A stretch of 41,342 nt of DNA, from positions 1-41,342 of the forward strand of contig JAUNLY010000002.1 in assembly GCA_030532025.1 (NCBI GenBank), given 5' to 3'. Shown here piece after piece: positions 23,129 through 31,520 of the stretch; positions within the stretch are counted from its first letter, which is position 1; every line of letters begins with the position of its first letter. The notes under the pieces were generated by a model. The model was given only the letters and a program-made list of their open reading frames with translations. It made no database searches and had not been told where the DNA came from. The translations under genes were made by a program, and so were the position numbers. The DNA comes from Eubacteriales bacterium (GTDB taxonomy: Bacteria; Bacillota; Clostridia; Christensenellales; Aristaeellaceae).

Positions 23129-23157
23129 ATTATATCCACCAAAATTTACATTGTCAA
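23129..23157 (-). promoter_or_regulatory. Consensus promoter of the AraC-mrnC-thyX-rlmB-sigH operon
   Basis: On the minus strand TTGACA (23157-23152), 17 bp, TATAAT (23134-23129): a perfect sigma-A match 30 bp before the regulator start. No other strong promoter is apparent between this and mrnC. Confidence 0.88.
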
Positions 23158-23439
23158 GATATGAACCTGTTTTTACATTTATAATATAAATTTCAAAATA
23201 AACCGCTTATATATAGGTTAAGGATACCCTCAAAAATGAAGTTTAGGCTAAATAGATTTTTACTTGGATAATTTTTTCATATTTTTATTTATTGATATTA
23301 TGGTTTATGAAATTTCTGCCAGTTTCAATCCTAATAAATAAAGGTTTATCAATGGTAAATCTAACTTTTTCAGGCAGTAAATATAAAAACTTCCGCCTGA
23401 GATTTGTTGTATTTCTTCCGTCTAAAGCTCTTATTTGCA

Positions 23440-23468
23440 TTGACAAGAGAGAAAACTGTCGCTATAAT
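23440..23468 (+). promoter_or_regulatory. Consensus promoter of the sugar ABC transporter operon
   Basis: TTGACA (23440-23445), 17 bp, TATAAT (23463-23468), giving a ~50-nt leader to the TTG start at 23527. Such a perfect promoter suggests repression or catabolite control rather than dependence on an activator. The 280 bp between this and the divergent promoter are AT-rich; I see no convincing gene or operator. Confidence 0.85.
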
Positions 23469-23526
23469 CGCATAAGATTAATAAAATTGCAGATGCCTGT
23501 TAGGTATATTTGGAAAGGAGCCCTAT

Positions 23527-24456
23527 TTGCAAAGAGGTACGCCCACTAAATGGGCGAAAATAAGGAACAACATTTGGCGCAACCGCTATATTTATATGAT
23601 GGTTTTGCCTATACTCATTTATTTAGCTTTGTTTAAATATATGCCTATGTGGTTTTTAAAAACCTCATTTTATGACTACAAGCTTTTAAAAGGCTTTGAC
23701 GGCAGTAAATACGTTGGATTAAAGTGGTTTAAAAGGCTGTTTTCAAACCCTAATTTGATGCGTTATATAGGCAATACCTTGCGTCTTAATTTAAGCGCCA
23801 TGGTGTTTCTGTTCCCTTTACCCATGATTTTTGCAATATTCCTTAACGAATTGCGAAGCGTAAGGTACAAAAAAACCGTACAGACAATATCATACCTGCC
23901 CCACTTTGTATCAACGGTTGTAATGGTATCCATGATAACTACCATCACTTCTCCAAGCCTTGGTATAATCGGCAAAATAATAAGTGCATCGGGCGGCGTA
24001 CCAAAAAACTACCTTGCAGATCCAAATTATTTTGTGCCTATAAACGTAATTTCCGGCGCATGGCAGTCCATAGGCTGGGACGCTGTAATATACGTATCGG
24101 CTTTAGCGAGCATAGACCAAGGGCTTTATGAAGCCGCTAAAATAGACGGCGCTAACCGCTTCAAACAGGTTTTGCATGTTACATTGCCCGGCCTTCTGCC
24201 CACATTTATAATTATATTAATTATGCGCATGGGTCAGATGCTTAATGTAAATTTTGAAAAAGTATATCTTCTGCAAAACAACTTAAACCTTCCCGCTTCC
24301 GAAATGCTACCGACCTTTTCGTACAAAACAGGTATGGAAAGTCGCAATTACGGCTACGCAACAGCAGTAGGGTTGTTTAACTCCGTTATAAGCTTATTCC
24401 TTGTTTTGATTGCAAACCAGATAAGCAAACGTACTTCAGAAATTTCTTTGATGTAA
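23527..24456 (+). CDS. Sugar ABC transporter permease, LplB-type
   Basis: A 309-aa binding-protein-dependent permease with six predicted membrane helices and the EAA loop YEAAKIDGANRFKQVLHVTL (about 198-217) that docks the ATPase. The N-terminal RNRYIYMMVLPILIYLALFKYMPMW (residues about 18-42) is characteristic of LplB/YtcP-group carriers of oligosaccharides or uronate-containing sugars. It starts with TTG, preceded by AAAGGAG 6 nt upstream. First gene of the importer operon; no ATPase gene is present, as usual for this group, which shares an MsmX-like ATPase encoded elsewhere. Confidence 0.92.
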   Translation: MQRGTPTKWAKIRNNIWRNRYIYMMVLPILIYLALFKYMPMWFLKTSFYDYKLLKGFDGSKYVGLKWFKRLFSNPNLMRYIGNTLRLNLSAMVFLFPLPMIFAIFLNELRSVRYKKTVQTISYLPHFVSTVVMVSMITTITSPSLGIIGKIISASGGVPKNYLADPNYFVPINVISGAWQSIGWDAVIYVSALASIDQGLYEAAKIDGANRFKQVLHVTLPGLLPTFIIILIMRMGQMLNVNFEKVYLLQNNLNLPASEMLPTFSYKTGMESRNYGYATAVGLFNSVISLFLVLIANQISKRTSEISLM

Positions 24457-24466
24457 AGGAGATAAA

Positions 24467-25390
24467 ATGGCAGTTAAAACACGGGAATTTAATAAAAACA
24501 ATTTAATAGCTCGTTCAAGGGGCGAAAAAATATTTGATGCATTCAACGTAATACTCATGCTTATGCTTATAATGTTTTTTATGTTCCCAATATTTAATAT
24601 GATTTCCATATCCTTAAGCGACGAATACGCCGTTTTGAGGGGCGATATAACCGTATACCCCATAGGGTTTAACGGGACGGCTTACCAAAACATATTTACA
24701 AACACAAGCCTGTGGAACTCCGCAAAAAACTCCATAATAGTTGCGGGGCTTGGCTGTGCGCTTGGAATAGTTGCATTATGCATCGCTGCATACCCGCTTG
24801 CTTTTGGCAATTTCTACGGCAAAAAGCTTTATAACATACTTATATTAGTTACCATGTGGTTTAACGGGGGCATAATACCTACGTTTTTAACCATATCAAA
24901 ATTAGGCCTGCAAAACTCGCTGTGGTCGCTTATACTAAACAGCCTATTGACAGCCTATTACGTAGTAATAGTGCGCAGCTATTTTGAATCACTGCCTAAA
25001 TCCATAGTGGAATCCGCCAATATAGACGGCGCAAACGATTTCCGCATACTTTTTCAGCTTATAATGCCACTTTCAAAACCGGTGCTTGCAACGGTAGCCT
25101 TATGGATTATAGTAGGGCATTGGAACGACTTTTTAAACCCGCTTCTTTTTATAGGCGTTAAAGATAAGTTTACGCTTCAGTTGATACTTAAAGAAATGGT
25201 ATTAAACGCAGAAAGCTCTACATATTCAATATCCTTGGGAAACAGCGGGGATACTGCCGGCGCTGCGGCATTGGGTCAGCAGACACGCAATGCCGTGCTT
25301 GTGGTTTCCATGGTTCCTATGGTTATACTATACCCATTTTTGCAACGTTATTTTATATCCGGCATAACACTCGGAGCCGTAAAAGGTTGA
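24467..25390 (+). CDS. Sugar ABC transporter permease, LplC/YtcP-type
   Basis: A 307-aa carbohydrate ABC permease pairing with the preceding one. Six predicted helices; EAA-like loop VESANIDGANDFRILFQLIM (about 183-202); and the C-terminal FLQRYFISGITLGAVKG ending typical of this subgroup. AAGGAG is 5 nt before the ATG and the gene follows its partner by 10 nt. Confidence 0.92.
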   Translation: MAVKTREFNKNNLIARSRGEKIFDAFNVILMLMLIMFFMFPIFNMISISLSDEYAVLRGDITVYPIGFNGTAYQNIFTNTSLWNSAKNSIIVAGLGCALGIVALCIAAYPLAFGNFYGKKLYNILILVTMWFNGGIIPTFLTISKLGLQNSLWSLILNSLLTAYYVVIVRSYFESLPKSIVESANIDGANDFRILFQLIMPLSKPVLATVALWIIVGHWNDFLNPLLFIGVKDKFTLQLILKEMVLNAESSTYSISLGNSGDTAGAAALGQQTRNAVLVVSMVPMVILYPFLQRYFISGITLGAVKG

Positions 25391-25428
25391 TTTTATACTA
25401 ATTTCACCCTTAATACTTTAATTTGGTA
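25391..25428. repeat. Short intergenic repeat directly after the permease stop
   Basis: TTTTATACTAAT followed by CCTTAATACTTT and GGTAT, the same layout as 6193-6240, although the inner bases differ. It starts immediately after the stop codon of the second permease. Confidence 0.55.
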
Positions 25429-25458
25429 TTAATACGGTAGACAGCCGTATTAACATAA

Positions 25459-25631
25459 AGGCAACACCGCACATTTAAGCGGTGCCGCTGGAGATGAATT
25501 TTCTGCCTGCTGTTGCCTGCAAAAAGCTTGGTTTACATTTAGGTTTAGCTTAAGTAACCATCTGCTTTTGCGGTCGCATTTAGCAAAAAATTCATCTACC
25601 GTCGCACGAGCCGATTTGTGTGGTATAGCCT
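25459..25631. repeat. MITE-like inverted-repeat element in the leader of the binding-protein gene
   Basis: Ends AGGCAACACCGCACA and TGTGTGGTATAGCCT are imperfect inverted repeats. Inside, AGATGAATTTTCTGC (25492-25506) pairs with GCAAAAAATTCATCT (25583-25597). CCTGCAAAAAGCTTGGTTTA (25516-25535) matches, in inverse, 29163-29182 with 18/20 identity, showing that these are one family. It ends about 8 bp before the ribosome-binding site of the binding-protein gene. Confidence 0.75.
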
Positions 25632-25650
25632 AAAAATTAAGGAGGAAAAC

Positions 25651-27267
25651 ATGAAGAAACTGTTGTCCCTGTTGCTCGCAGTCGGTATGCTGCTAAGCCT
25701 TTCTCTTGCTTTTGCAGAAGAAACAAAGGCTCCGGATCCCAAGTCCATTTTAGAAGGCGTAAAGCTTGAACCTTCCAAATTGCTCTATCTTGAAAAGCCG
25801 CTCGAAATTACCGGTATGGGTATACACTTTAACAACTACCCCACCGAGTACGATGGCTGCTACTATTTCCCTGCAATAGAGCAAAAAACAAATGCCAAAT
25901 TTATGATAGACTGGCGCAGCACAGACGGCTATGACACCCATGTTGCGACAACGCTGGCTTCCGGAAAATTGCCGGACATAATAGGTGCAGGAACCTATGG
26001 CGTTTTAAACCTTGCTGAAGAAGGCGCCATCGTACAGCTTGACGAATATCTGGATCTTATACCCAATATCGTAGAAGCAGTTGGCGAAGACAGAATGGCA
26101 TACTGGCGCCAAGCGGACGGTCATATTTATACAATCCCCACCATTGTAGACGTCCCCGGTGCGCACAGTGTAATGCTGCGCAAAGACTGGCTTGATAAGC
26201 TTAACATGGAAGTTCCCACCAACTGGGACGAATGGATGGCGCTCTGGCGCGGCATTCGCGATAACGACCTTAACGAAAACGGCGATGCGACAGACGAAAT
26301 ACCGTTGGCACTCGAAATGGGCGCAAGCGGCGAACGCTGCATGTCAAGCCTTATGAACGCTTTTGGCATAAGAACATCATCAGACACGCAGTTCTGCGTT
26401 TTGGACGATGGCACTTACACCATGGTTTACGAACACCCCCGTTACATGGAATTCCTTCAGACCGTACAGGATATGTACAAAGAAGGCCTTATAGACCAAG
26501 AATTCACCATGCGCAAACAGGCAGAACTTTTCACAGCCATGGATTCAGGCCTTGTAGGCACAGCCATGACTTGGGCTGAGCGTGCAAGAATTTCAACGGG
26601 CACAAACCGCGATTCGGGTGCAAAAGACGCTCTTTGGGAATGCGTAGCTCCTATAGTAGGACCGCACGGCGATCAGATAACACAAGAGCGTAACGCTGTT
26701 ACAAACGTATGGTGCATAACCTCCGCAGCTCAAGAAAAAGGCATCGTTGAAGACATTCTTAGAGTATTCAACTGGAACTTCGGCGAAGAAGGTCTTATTC
26801 TCTACAACTACGGTATAGAAGGCAAAACCTACGACATGGTTGACGGCAAATATGTACTGAAGCCCGAAATCGTAGCAAACGGCTTTGTCGATTACCGTGC
26901 AACCGGTATGGAATATGAGCCTTTCGGCGGCAAATGGTTTACAGATGCTTTCACACAGTGCTTGTTTAAGGGCCTTACAATCGACGAACTCGATGACGCT
27001 TCTCAGTCTTTCTACAATGGCTTGGCCGTTGTAAACAACGATTACTTCTATGCTATGCCACAAACCCTTGAAACCGAAGCTTACAAGGAATTCAGGGGCG
27101 AACTCATAACGGGTGCTGCCGGCGTTTGCGTACTTCGCGACCAGTGCATAGCAGGCCAGATAAGCGTTGAAGAATTCCAACAGAAATACAACGAACTTAA
27201 AGCCATGGGCTTGCAAGATGTTATAGAGCAAGGCTCCACAGCCTATGCAGAAATAATGGGCAAGTAA
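25651..27267 (+). CDS. Extracellular sugar-binding protein of the ABC importer (LplA-like)
   Basis: A 538-aa solute-binding protein delivering the sugar to the two upstream permeases. Residues 1-22 are a Sec signal peptide (MKKLLSLLLAVGMLLSLSLA) with a likely cut after AFA; there is no lipobox cysteine, the first Cys being about residue 70, so it is not an obvious lipoprotein. The mature part has the two-lobed type 1 oligosaccharide-binding pattern with a DNDLNENGDATDEIPLALE-like Ca-loop segment (about 207-225). The start at 25651 is fixed by AAGGAGG; an upstream in-frame ATG at 25618 lies in the repeat. Its ~260-nt leader contains the fold-forming repeat at 25459-25631. A strong terminator follows. 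Confidence 0.92.
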   Translation: MKKLLSLLLAVGMLLSLSLAFAEETKAPDPKSILEGVKLEPSKLLYLEKPLEITGMGIHFNNYPTEYDGCYYFPAIEQKTNAKFMIDWRSTDGYDTHVATTLASGKLPDIIGAGTYGVLNLAEEGAIVQLDEYLDLIPNIVEAVGEDRMAYWRQADGHIYTIPTIVDVPGAHSVMLRKDWLDKLNMEVPTNWDEWMALWRGIRDNDLNENGDATDEIPLALEMGASGERCMSSLMNAFGIRTSSDTQFCVLDDGTYTMVYEHPRYMEFLQTVQDMYKEGLIDQEFTMRKQAELFTAMDSGLVGTAMTWAERARISTGTNRDSGAKDALWECVAPIVGPHGDQITQERNAVTNVWCITSAAQEKGIVEDILRVFNWNFGEEGLILYNYGIEGKTYDMVDGKYVLKPEIVANGFVDYRATGMEYEPFGGKWFTDAFTQCLFKGLTIDELDDASQSFYNGLAVVNNDYFYAMPQTLETEAYKEFRGELITGAAGVCVLRDQCIAGQISVEEFQQKYNELKAMGLQDVIEQGSTAYAEIMGK

Positions 27268-27300
27268 TATAGAGATATATTAAAACCATAATTTAATTAG

Positions 27301-27341
27301 GGAGCTGTCGCAAAACAAAAAAGCGCGACAGCTCCTTTTTT
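27301..27341 (+). terminator. Terminator of the sugar ABC importer operon
   Basis: GGAGCTGTCGC (27301-27311), A-rich loop, GCGACAGCTCC (27325-27335), then six T. A perfect 11-bp stem. Confidence 0.95.
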
Positions 27342-27373
27342 GTGAAAGCTATTAGCTTGTATGTTGTAAACCA

Positions 27374-28771
27374 TTATATCCAGCCGATTATTTTCCACCA
27401 TGCAATACAGAAAACTACGCAAATTAAAACAGGGATTGTGCAGGCTATGCCAAAGCGGATAATGTCACCGGTTGTATACCCTCCGGCTCTATCTCCAAGA
27501 CCTATGGTGACATTTAGGTTTTGATAGGGAAAAATATATTGGGTTGCTGCAATTATATACACGATAAAGGCAACCACCATGGGGCTTAACCCCGCAGGCT
27601 CCGCCATAATAATAAGTGCGGGGGTTACCAGCGCAATTGTAGCCATAATGCTACCCACAGCTAAGTGCATAAGCATAGTAACACCGGCAGCCACCAACGC
27701 AAAAACAACGGGGCCAACATCTAATTCGGAAGGCAGTATAAAATTAGCAAGATATGTGTTCATGCCCGTAACTCCACCTACGTTAGCAATGGCTATACAG
27801 GCGGTGAGAAACATTAGCGTACCTATGTTAATCTCCGCCCAGTCGTCTTTAGTTATAACATCGCCTATTAAGGGCATACTCATCAAAACTGCTACTCCTA
27901 TGGTAACCCAGCCAAGGTCCACGCCGTGAAGTCTATCTGTCATCCATAAAGCCACCGCCACAGCCAACCAGAATATTGTTTTAATCTCTTGGGAAGACAA
28001 TGCACCCAAGGCTTTTAATTCTTCTTGAGCTGTTTCTTTAGAGAAATTAAATGTTTTTGGGCTGGGAAATAGCTTGAGTTGCACAAAGCACATCATAACT
28101 CCCAACAATAAAGACGGTATCCCTAAGCCGTAGGCCCATTCTCCCCAAGAGGGGCGAAACTCCACAGGTATTTGTTCCAACAAAGCAAAATTTAACATGC
28201 TTTCGCTTGTCATTAAAAACATAATGGAACCAATTTGAGAAGCAAACACGGCAAAACCTATGTTTGCGGCGACTTTTTTGTCCATACCGGACTTGTTTAT
28301 TACGCAACTCATAGCGCTCATAATCAAAAAAGCACGAGGGAAAGACTGGGGAATAATCAAGCTCAGCGCGTAGCTAAGCAGGTAACAGGCAATTATCGCT
28401 TGCTTATAAGTTTTTACAAACCGCCCAAGGAAGAGCAAAGCAAAACGATTAGCAACGCCCGAATTTTTAACCGCCGCGGCGATGAGAAAACCTCCAATAA
28501 TAAGGTACTGCATGGGCATAGACCATAGTTTAAAAACAAGGCTTGGCGTAATAATCTGCGGGTCAAGCAGCAGCATATACCCTACAATAAGACCGCAGCC
28601 TATAAAACCAGCATTTGCTACCTCCATAGCCCACATAATAACCGCACATAGCGTCAGCGATAGACAATGCCGACCTATGGGATCTAAACCTTTTAAGGGA
28701 ATAAACCATATCGCAATGGCAACGGATAATCCGCCGACAAAGCCAATTACTCTCTTATTATTTATTTGCAT
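27374..28771 (-). CDS. SLC13/DASS-family anion:Na+ symporter
   Basis: A 465-aa transporter with 11-12 hydrophobic segments, of the divalent anion:sodium symporter family that carries di- and tricarboxylates or sulfate. Seen: an early GGFLIAAAVKNSGVANRFAL region (about 92-111), and duplicated inner repeats with SMLNFALLEQ and the later TATQ-like IIAATQYIFPYQNLNVTIGL, in the position of the substrate/Na+ hairpin. The substrate cannot be deduced; dicarboxylates are the usual cargo. GGAG lies 7 nt before the ATG. Monocistronic, and not adjacent to enzymes of an obvious pathway. Confidence 0.85.
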   Translation of the reverse strand: MQINNKRVIGFVGGLSVAIAIWFIPLKGLDPIGRHCLSLTLCAVIMWAMEVANAGFIGCGLIVGYMLLLDPQIITPSLVFKLWSMPMQYLIIGGFLIAAAVKNSGVANRFALLFLGRFVKTYKQAIIACYLLSYALSLIIPQSFPRAFLIMSAMSCVINKSGMDKKVAANIGFAVFASQIGSIMFLMTSESMLNFALLEQIPVEFRPSWGEWAYGLGIPSLLLGVMMCFVQLKLFPSPKTFNFSKETAQEELKALGALSSQEIKTIFWLAVAVALWMTDRLHGVDLGWVTIGVAVLMSMPLIGDVITKDDWAEINIGTLMFLTACIAIANVGGVTGMNTYLANFILPSELDVGPVVFALVAAGVTMLMHLAVGSIMATIALVTPALIIMAEPAGLSPMVVAFIVYIIAATQYIFPYQNLNVTIGLGDRAGGYTTGDIIRFGIACTIPVLICVVFCIAWWKIIGWI

Positions 28772-28797
28772 TTTTGTCTCCTACATTTTATTTATAT

Positions 28798-28826
28798 TTT
28801 ATATCTTAATTTAATAATAATTCAAA
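28798..28826 (-). promoter_or_regulatory. Promoter of the SLC13 transporter gene
   Basis: On the minus strand TTTGAA (28826-28821), 17 bp, TATAAA (28803-28798), about 27 bp before the start codon. Confidence 0.55.
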
Positions 28827-29074
28827 CTGTCCTTTTGTTTTATTGATATAGCCGTGTACGTTCCTTGCTATAAGCTAAAATTTTTCTTTGTTTTAAGCGC
28901 ATTGCCATTTTAATTTGTATAAAATTAAAACTAATACTAATTAAAAACCTTAATTCACAGCTAAACTCCGTTTTTTTGCTAAACCGAATTAGCGAAGCGT
29001 ACCCAAAAACTTAGTTGACCTAATTAGGCAAGCAAAACAGTAAAAGGCTGTTTACCAAAGCATTAAAGGTGAAA
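28827..29074. other. Gene-free AT-rich stretch with short repeats
   Basis: No gene. It contains two pieces of the short repeat family: ATACTAATTAAAAACCTTAA near 28934-28953 and an inverted copy around 29050-29073 (TTTACCAAAGCATTAAAGG). The latter abuts the MITE-like element that begins at 29075. Confidence 0.5.
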
Positions 29075-29242
29075 TTAAGGATACACCGCACAAATGAGGT
29101 GGTTCGATGGCTCACGAAGTTTTCGTCAGATGCAACTGTAAAAAGCGCAGGTTTACCTGCTGTAAATCAAGCTTTTTACAGGCAGCAGATGGCGGAAAAT
29201 TCGTCGCCAGCGACGCCGCTGAATTGTGCGGGGTTTCCTTAA
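29075..29242 (-). repeat. MITE-like inverted-repeat element (168 bp)
   Basis: Terminal arms TTAAGGATACACCGCACAA (29075-29093) and TTGTGCGGGGTTTCCTTAA (29224-29242) are inverted with 17/19 matches and both carry TTAA at the tip. The interior holds AACTGTAAAAAGCGCAGG (29134-29151), whose complement occurs exactly in the neighbouring element at 29387-29404. The orientation is opposite to that element. No open frame of note. Confidence 0.8.
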
Positions 29243-29297
29243 TATAAGTTAAGCAAAGCAAGCTCAAAAAGGACCGGCTATCAAAGCAAAATTGGTA

Positions 29298-29461
29298 TAA
29301 GGCGATACCGCACCATTAAACGGTAACTTAGGGCAAATTTTCTCACCGCCAGTTCCCCGCAAAAGGCCTGATTTACTTTTAGTAAACCTGCGCTTTTTAC
29401 AGTTACATCTGATAAAAAAATTTTCTCCATCGTATCACCTCGTTTGTTCAGCATTGCCTTA
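29298..29461 (+). repeat. MITE-like inverted-repeat element (164 bp), inverted neighbour
   Basis: TAAGGC...GCCTTA ends with the family-like GATACCGCAC next to the left tip. The interior shares CCTGCGCTTTTTACAGTT exactly with the inverse of the element at 29075-29242, and a TTTACTTTTAGTAAA hairpin lies at its centre. Only 55 bp separate the two elements. A 61-codon leftward frame inside it is not a gene. Confidence 0.72.
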
Positions 29462-30188
29462 AGCAATCCTACTATTTTTAATGTTATATTGTACGCTTTA
29501 TTGCTAAAGCATATATAACTCGGTCATTAAATTTGGGCGAGTATAAGGCATCAGTTGGGGATTGTCAATTTATATACCAATTAAAAACATTATTGAAGAT
29601 AAAATAGGGATTTTTATGTTTTTCAAAGATAAACAAAGGATAGTTAGAGGAAATAAGCTGACCTAGCACAGAGATGTATAAATATAAAAACAAGTTAGCT
29701 TTAAGGCTTAATTTATCATTATATTTTTTAGTGTTAAGTTTAATTTTTAGCTTAAGAGATATTACAAGTTCAGTGGAATTAAATATATTAAATTAAAATA
29801 CACAGCTTATTTTGTGCGGTTTATAATCGCAAAAGCACAAAAAATAGGTTGTGTATGGATAATTATAGCTAAGATAAAAACAGCTCTCGTCCCTTAGATT
29901 ATTGAAATAAAAAAGGGAAACTTTGCGTTCCCCCTTTTTTAATTGCTAACATTGTTATTATTTAATTCATGTGCTTTCTCTTTTGGTTTACAGTTTGCAT
30001 ATTGTAGAGTACAAAAAGAAAACAAAATACAGCACGAAATCACAAAAAATTACCTAATTGGCGACTATGTCATCTTCGTTAAATGTTTTATTTTTTTGTA
30101 AATAGCATAAATAACATAGCTTATAAAGCCATATACACTTAACGCCGCAGAAATTTAATGACTTATTCTATTACTAAACGAATAAAAA
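29462..30188. other. Gene-free stretch with an 18-bp inverted repeat and a terminator
   Basis: No coding region seen. It holds a short-repeat piece (ATACCAATTAAAAACATTA near 29568), an inverted repeat at 29799-29856 with CACAGCTTATTTTGTGC against GCACAAAAAATAGGTTGTG, and a two-way terminator at 29909-29942. DNA from 29943 to 30188 is AT-rich without features. Confidence 0.5.
29909..29942. terminator. Bidirectional terminator
   Basis: An A-run, GGGAAAC/GTTCCCCC-type stem and a T-run (AAAAAAGGG at 29911-29917 against CCCTTTTTT at 29932-29940) work on both strands. It probably ends the leftward aldo/keto reductase transcript although it lies 250 bp beyond its stop. Confidence 0.7.
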
Positions 30189-31199
30189 TCACCAAACACG
30201 GCTATTCCACTGCCAAAAATCGCAGTTCGGGCCACATAGCTCTGCAATAGGAGCGCTTAAGTCGTTAAGGCGAGCGATGATATCCTCAGGTAACTTTATC
30301 TCCATAGCTTTTACATTGGCTTTAAGCTGTTCTATATTGCGGATACCGACGAGTATTGTGCTAACAGCTTTATTGGAAAGCACCCAGCTGATGCACAACT
30401 CGCTACAGCTGATACCGGTTTCTTTAGAGAGCGCTTTTAAGTCCGTTATAAATTGCTGTACTTCCGGTTCCATACCTTGGCCGCCATGGCGGATCAGGTC
30501 GTTCTTACGGCTGTCAAAGTGTATTGTACGGCGGCGAGTTGGCGGAATTTCGTCTGTGGAATCATATTTGCCGGCAAGTATGCCTTGCATTAAAGGCATA
30601 TACGCCATTACGCTTATATTATTTTTTTCGGTATAAGGGAAGATAGCGAGTTCGGCGCCACGATGTATTACGTTGTAAGCCAGCTCGTTAACGCAAATAT
30701 CTATGCCCATTTCGTTAACTATAATCATCTGACCTACGCCAAAATTGCTTACACCGATTTCGCGCACAAGGCCTTTGTCCTTAACTTTTTGCAGCTGCTC
30801 AAGGTTGGCGCGCAGTAAGTCTTTATCGTTACAGGGCCAGTGCATCAACAAAACGTCTAAATAATCCGTCTTTAAGCGGGATAGGCTGTCGTGTACCATT
30901 TGCTCGTATTTAGGAAGCTCATCATAGGATAGCTGCGGTATTTTGTTGCAGATGATCATTTTTTCGCGCAGGCCGTGGCTAATAATATCACCCAGCGCTT
31001 TTTCCGATTCGCCGTCGTTATAGACAAATGCCGTGTCATAATAATTAACGCCCATATCAACGGCCGCGTGCAGGAGCGCTTCGCTCTCTTTGGCTTCCTG
31101 TTTGCCCCAATAGCTGTTGCTGCCGCCCCCAAAGGACCAGCAACCCAGTGTCATTCTGCTAACCATAAGGTTAGAGTTACCAAGTTTAACCATTTCCAT
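30189..31199 (-). CDS. Aldo/keto reductase
   Basis: A 336-aa NAD(P)H-dependent oxidoreductase with the AKR TIM-barrel pattern. The catalytic tetrad is visible: D55 and Y60 (VNYYDTAFVY), K86 (IICNKIPQL) and H120 (DVLLMHWP). GVSNFGVGQ supplies the cofactor-strand motif, and VLVGIRNIEQLKANV near the end the nucleotide-binding helix; the C terminus has an extra Cys in ELCGPNCDFWQW. The substrate is probably a sugar or aldehyde but cannot be told. GGAGGTATC lies upstream of the ATG. It is alone, divergent from the DUF4838 operon. Confidence 0.92.
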   Translation of the reverse strand: MEMVKLGNSNLMVSRMTLGCWSFGGGSNSYWGKQEAKESEALLHAAVDMGVNYYDTAFVYNDGESEKALGDIISHGLREKMIICNKIPQLSYDELPKYEQMVHDSLSRLKTDYLDVLLMHWPCNDKDLLRANLEQLQKVKDKGLVREIGVSNFGVGQMIIVNEMGIDICVNELAYNVIHRGAELAIFPYTEKNNISVMAYMPLMQGILAGKYDSTDEIPPTRRRTIHFDSRKNDLIRHGGQGMEPEVQQFITDLKALSKETGISCSELCISWVLSNKAVSTILVGIRNIEQLKANVKAMEIKLPEDIIARLNDLSAPIAELCGPNCDFWQWNSRVW

Positions 31200-31520
31200 A
31201 AAAAGATACCTCCATTATTGTTAGTCAGGCGAAGCGCCCGCTTAATTGTTAAGTTATATAGCACAAGGCTGTGTTTAGCATACCTTATTTGTGTGGTGTG
31301 TTAGTGATAAATTTCCCCCGACAATGTAACTCGTTGATACTTATATGTTTATACAACATGTTGCGTTGAAAAGCAACCAAAACCGCGGAACAGCTCGTTA
31401 TAAAAAGTTTATCTCGTTTTATTATATGTCTTTATCTACCAATGTATATACCCCCTCCCCGCTTGAAAGTGGAGCGGGGATTTGTTAAAATTGTGTCAGC
31501 GGATTAAATAGGGAGGAGTT
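31200..31520. other. Intergenic region between divergent genes, with a GC-rich hairpin
   Basis: Contains CCTTATTTGTGTGGTGTG at 31283-31300, a degenerate relative of the MITE-like element ends (15/18 against the left arm of 19128, inverted), a palindrome CAACATGTTG (31354-31363), and the hairpin TCCCCGC...GCGGGGA (31456-31480) followed by TTTGTT, 40 bp before the DUF4838 start. The hairpin could be an attenuator or an operator; no clear promoter was found. Confidence 0.45.

Noticed and set aside
23292-23549. An 85-codon rightward frame before the ABC permease
   Set aside because: It contains the consensus promoter at 23440-23468 and overlaps the permease start; no ribosome-binding site.
23527-27267. 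ABC importer considered broken because no ATPase gene is present
   Set aside because: Importers of the LplABC type normally lack a linked ATPase and use a shared MsmX-like one encoded elsewhere.
29281-29466. A 61-codon leftward frame
   Set aside because: It lies inside the inverted-repeat element and its composition follows the repeat, not a protein.
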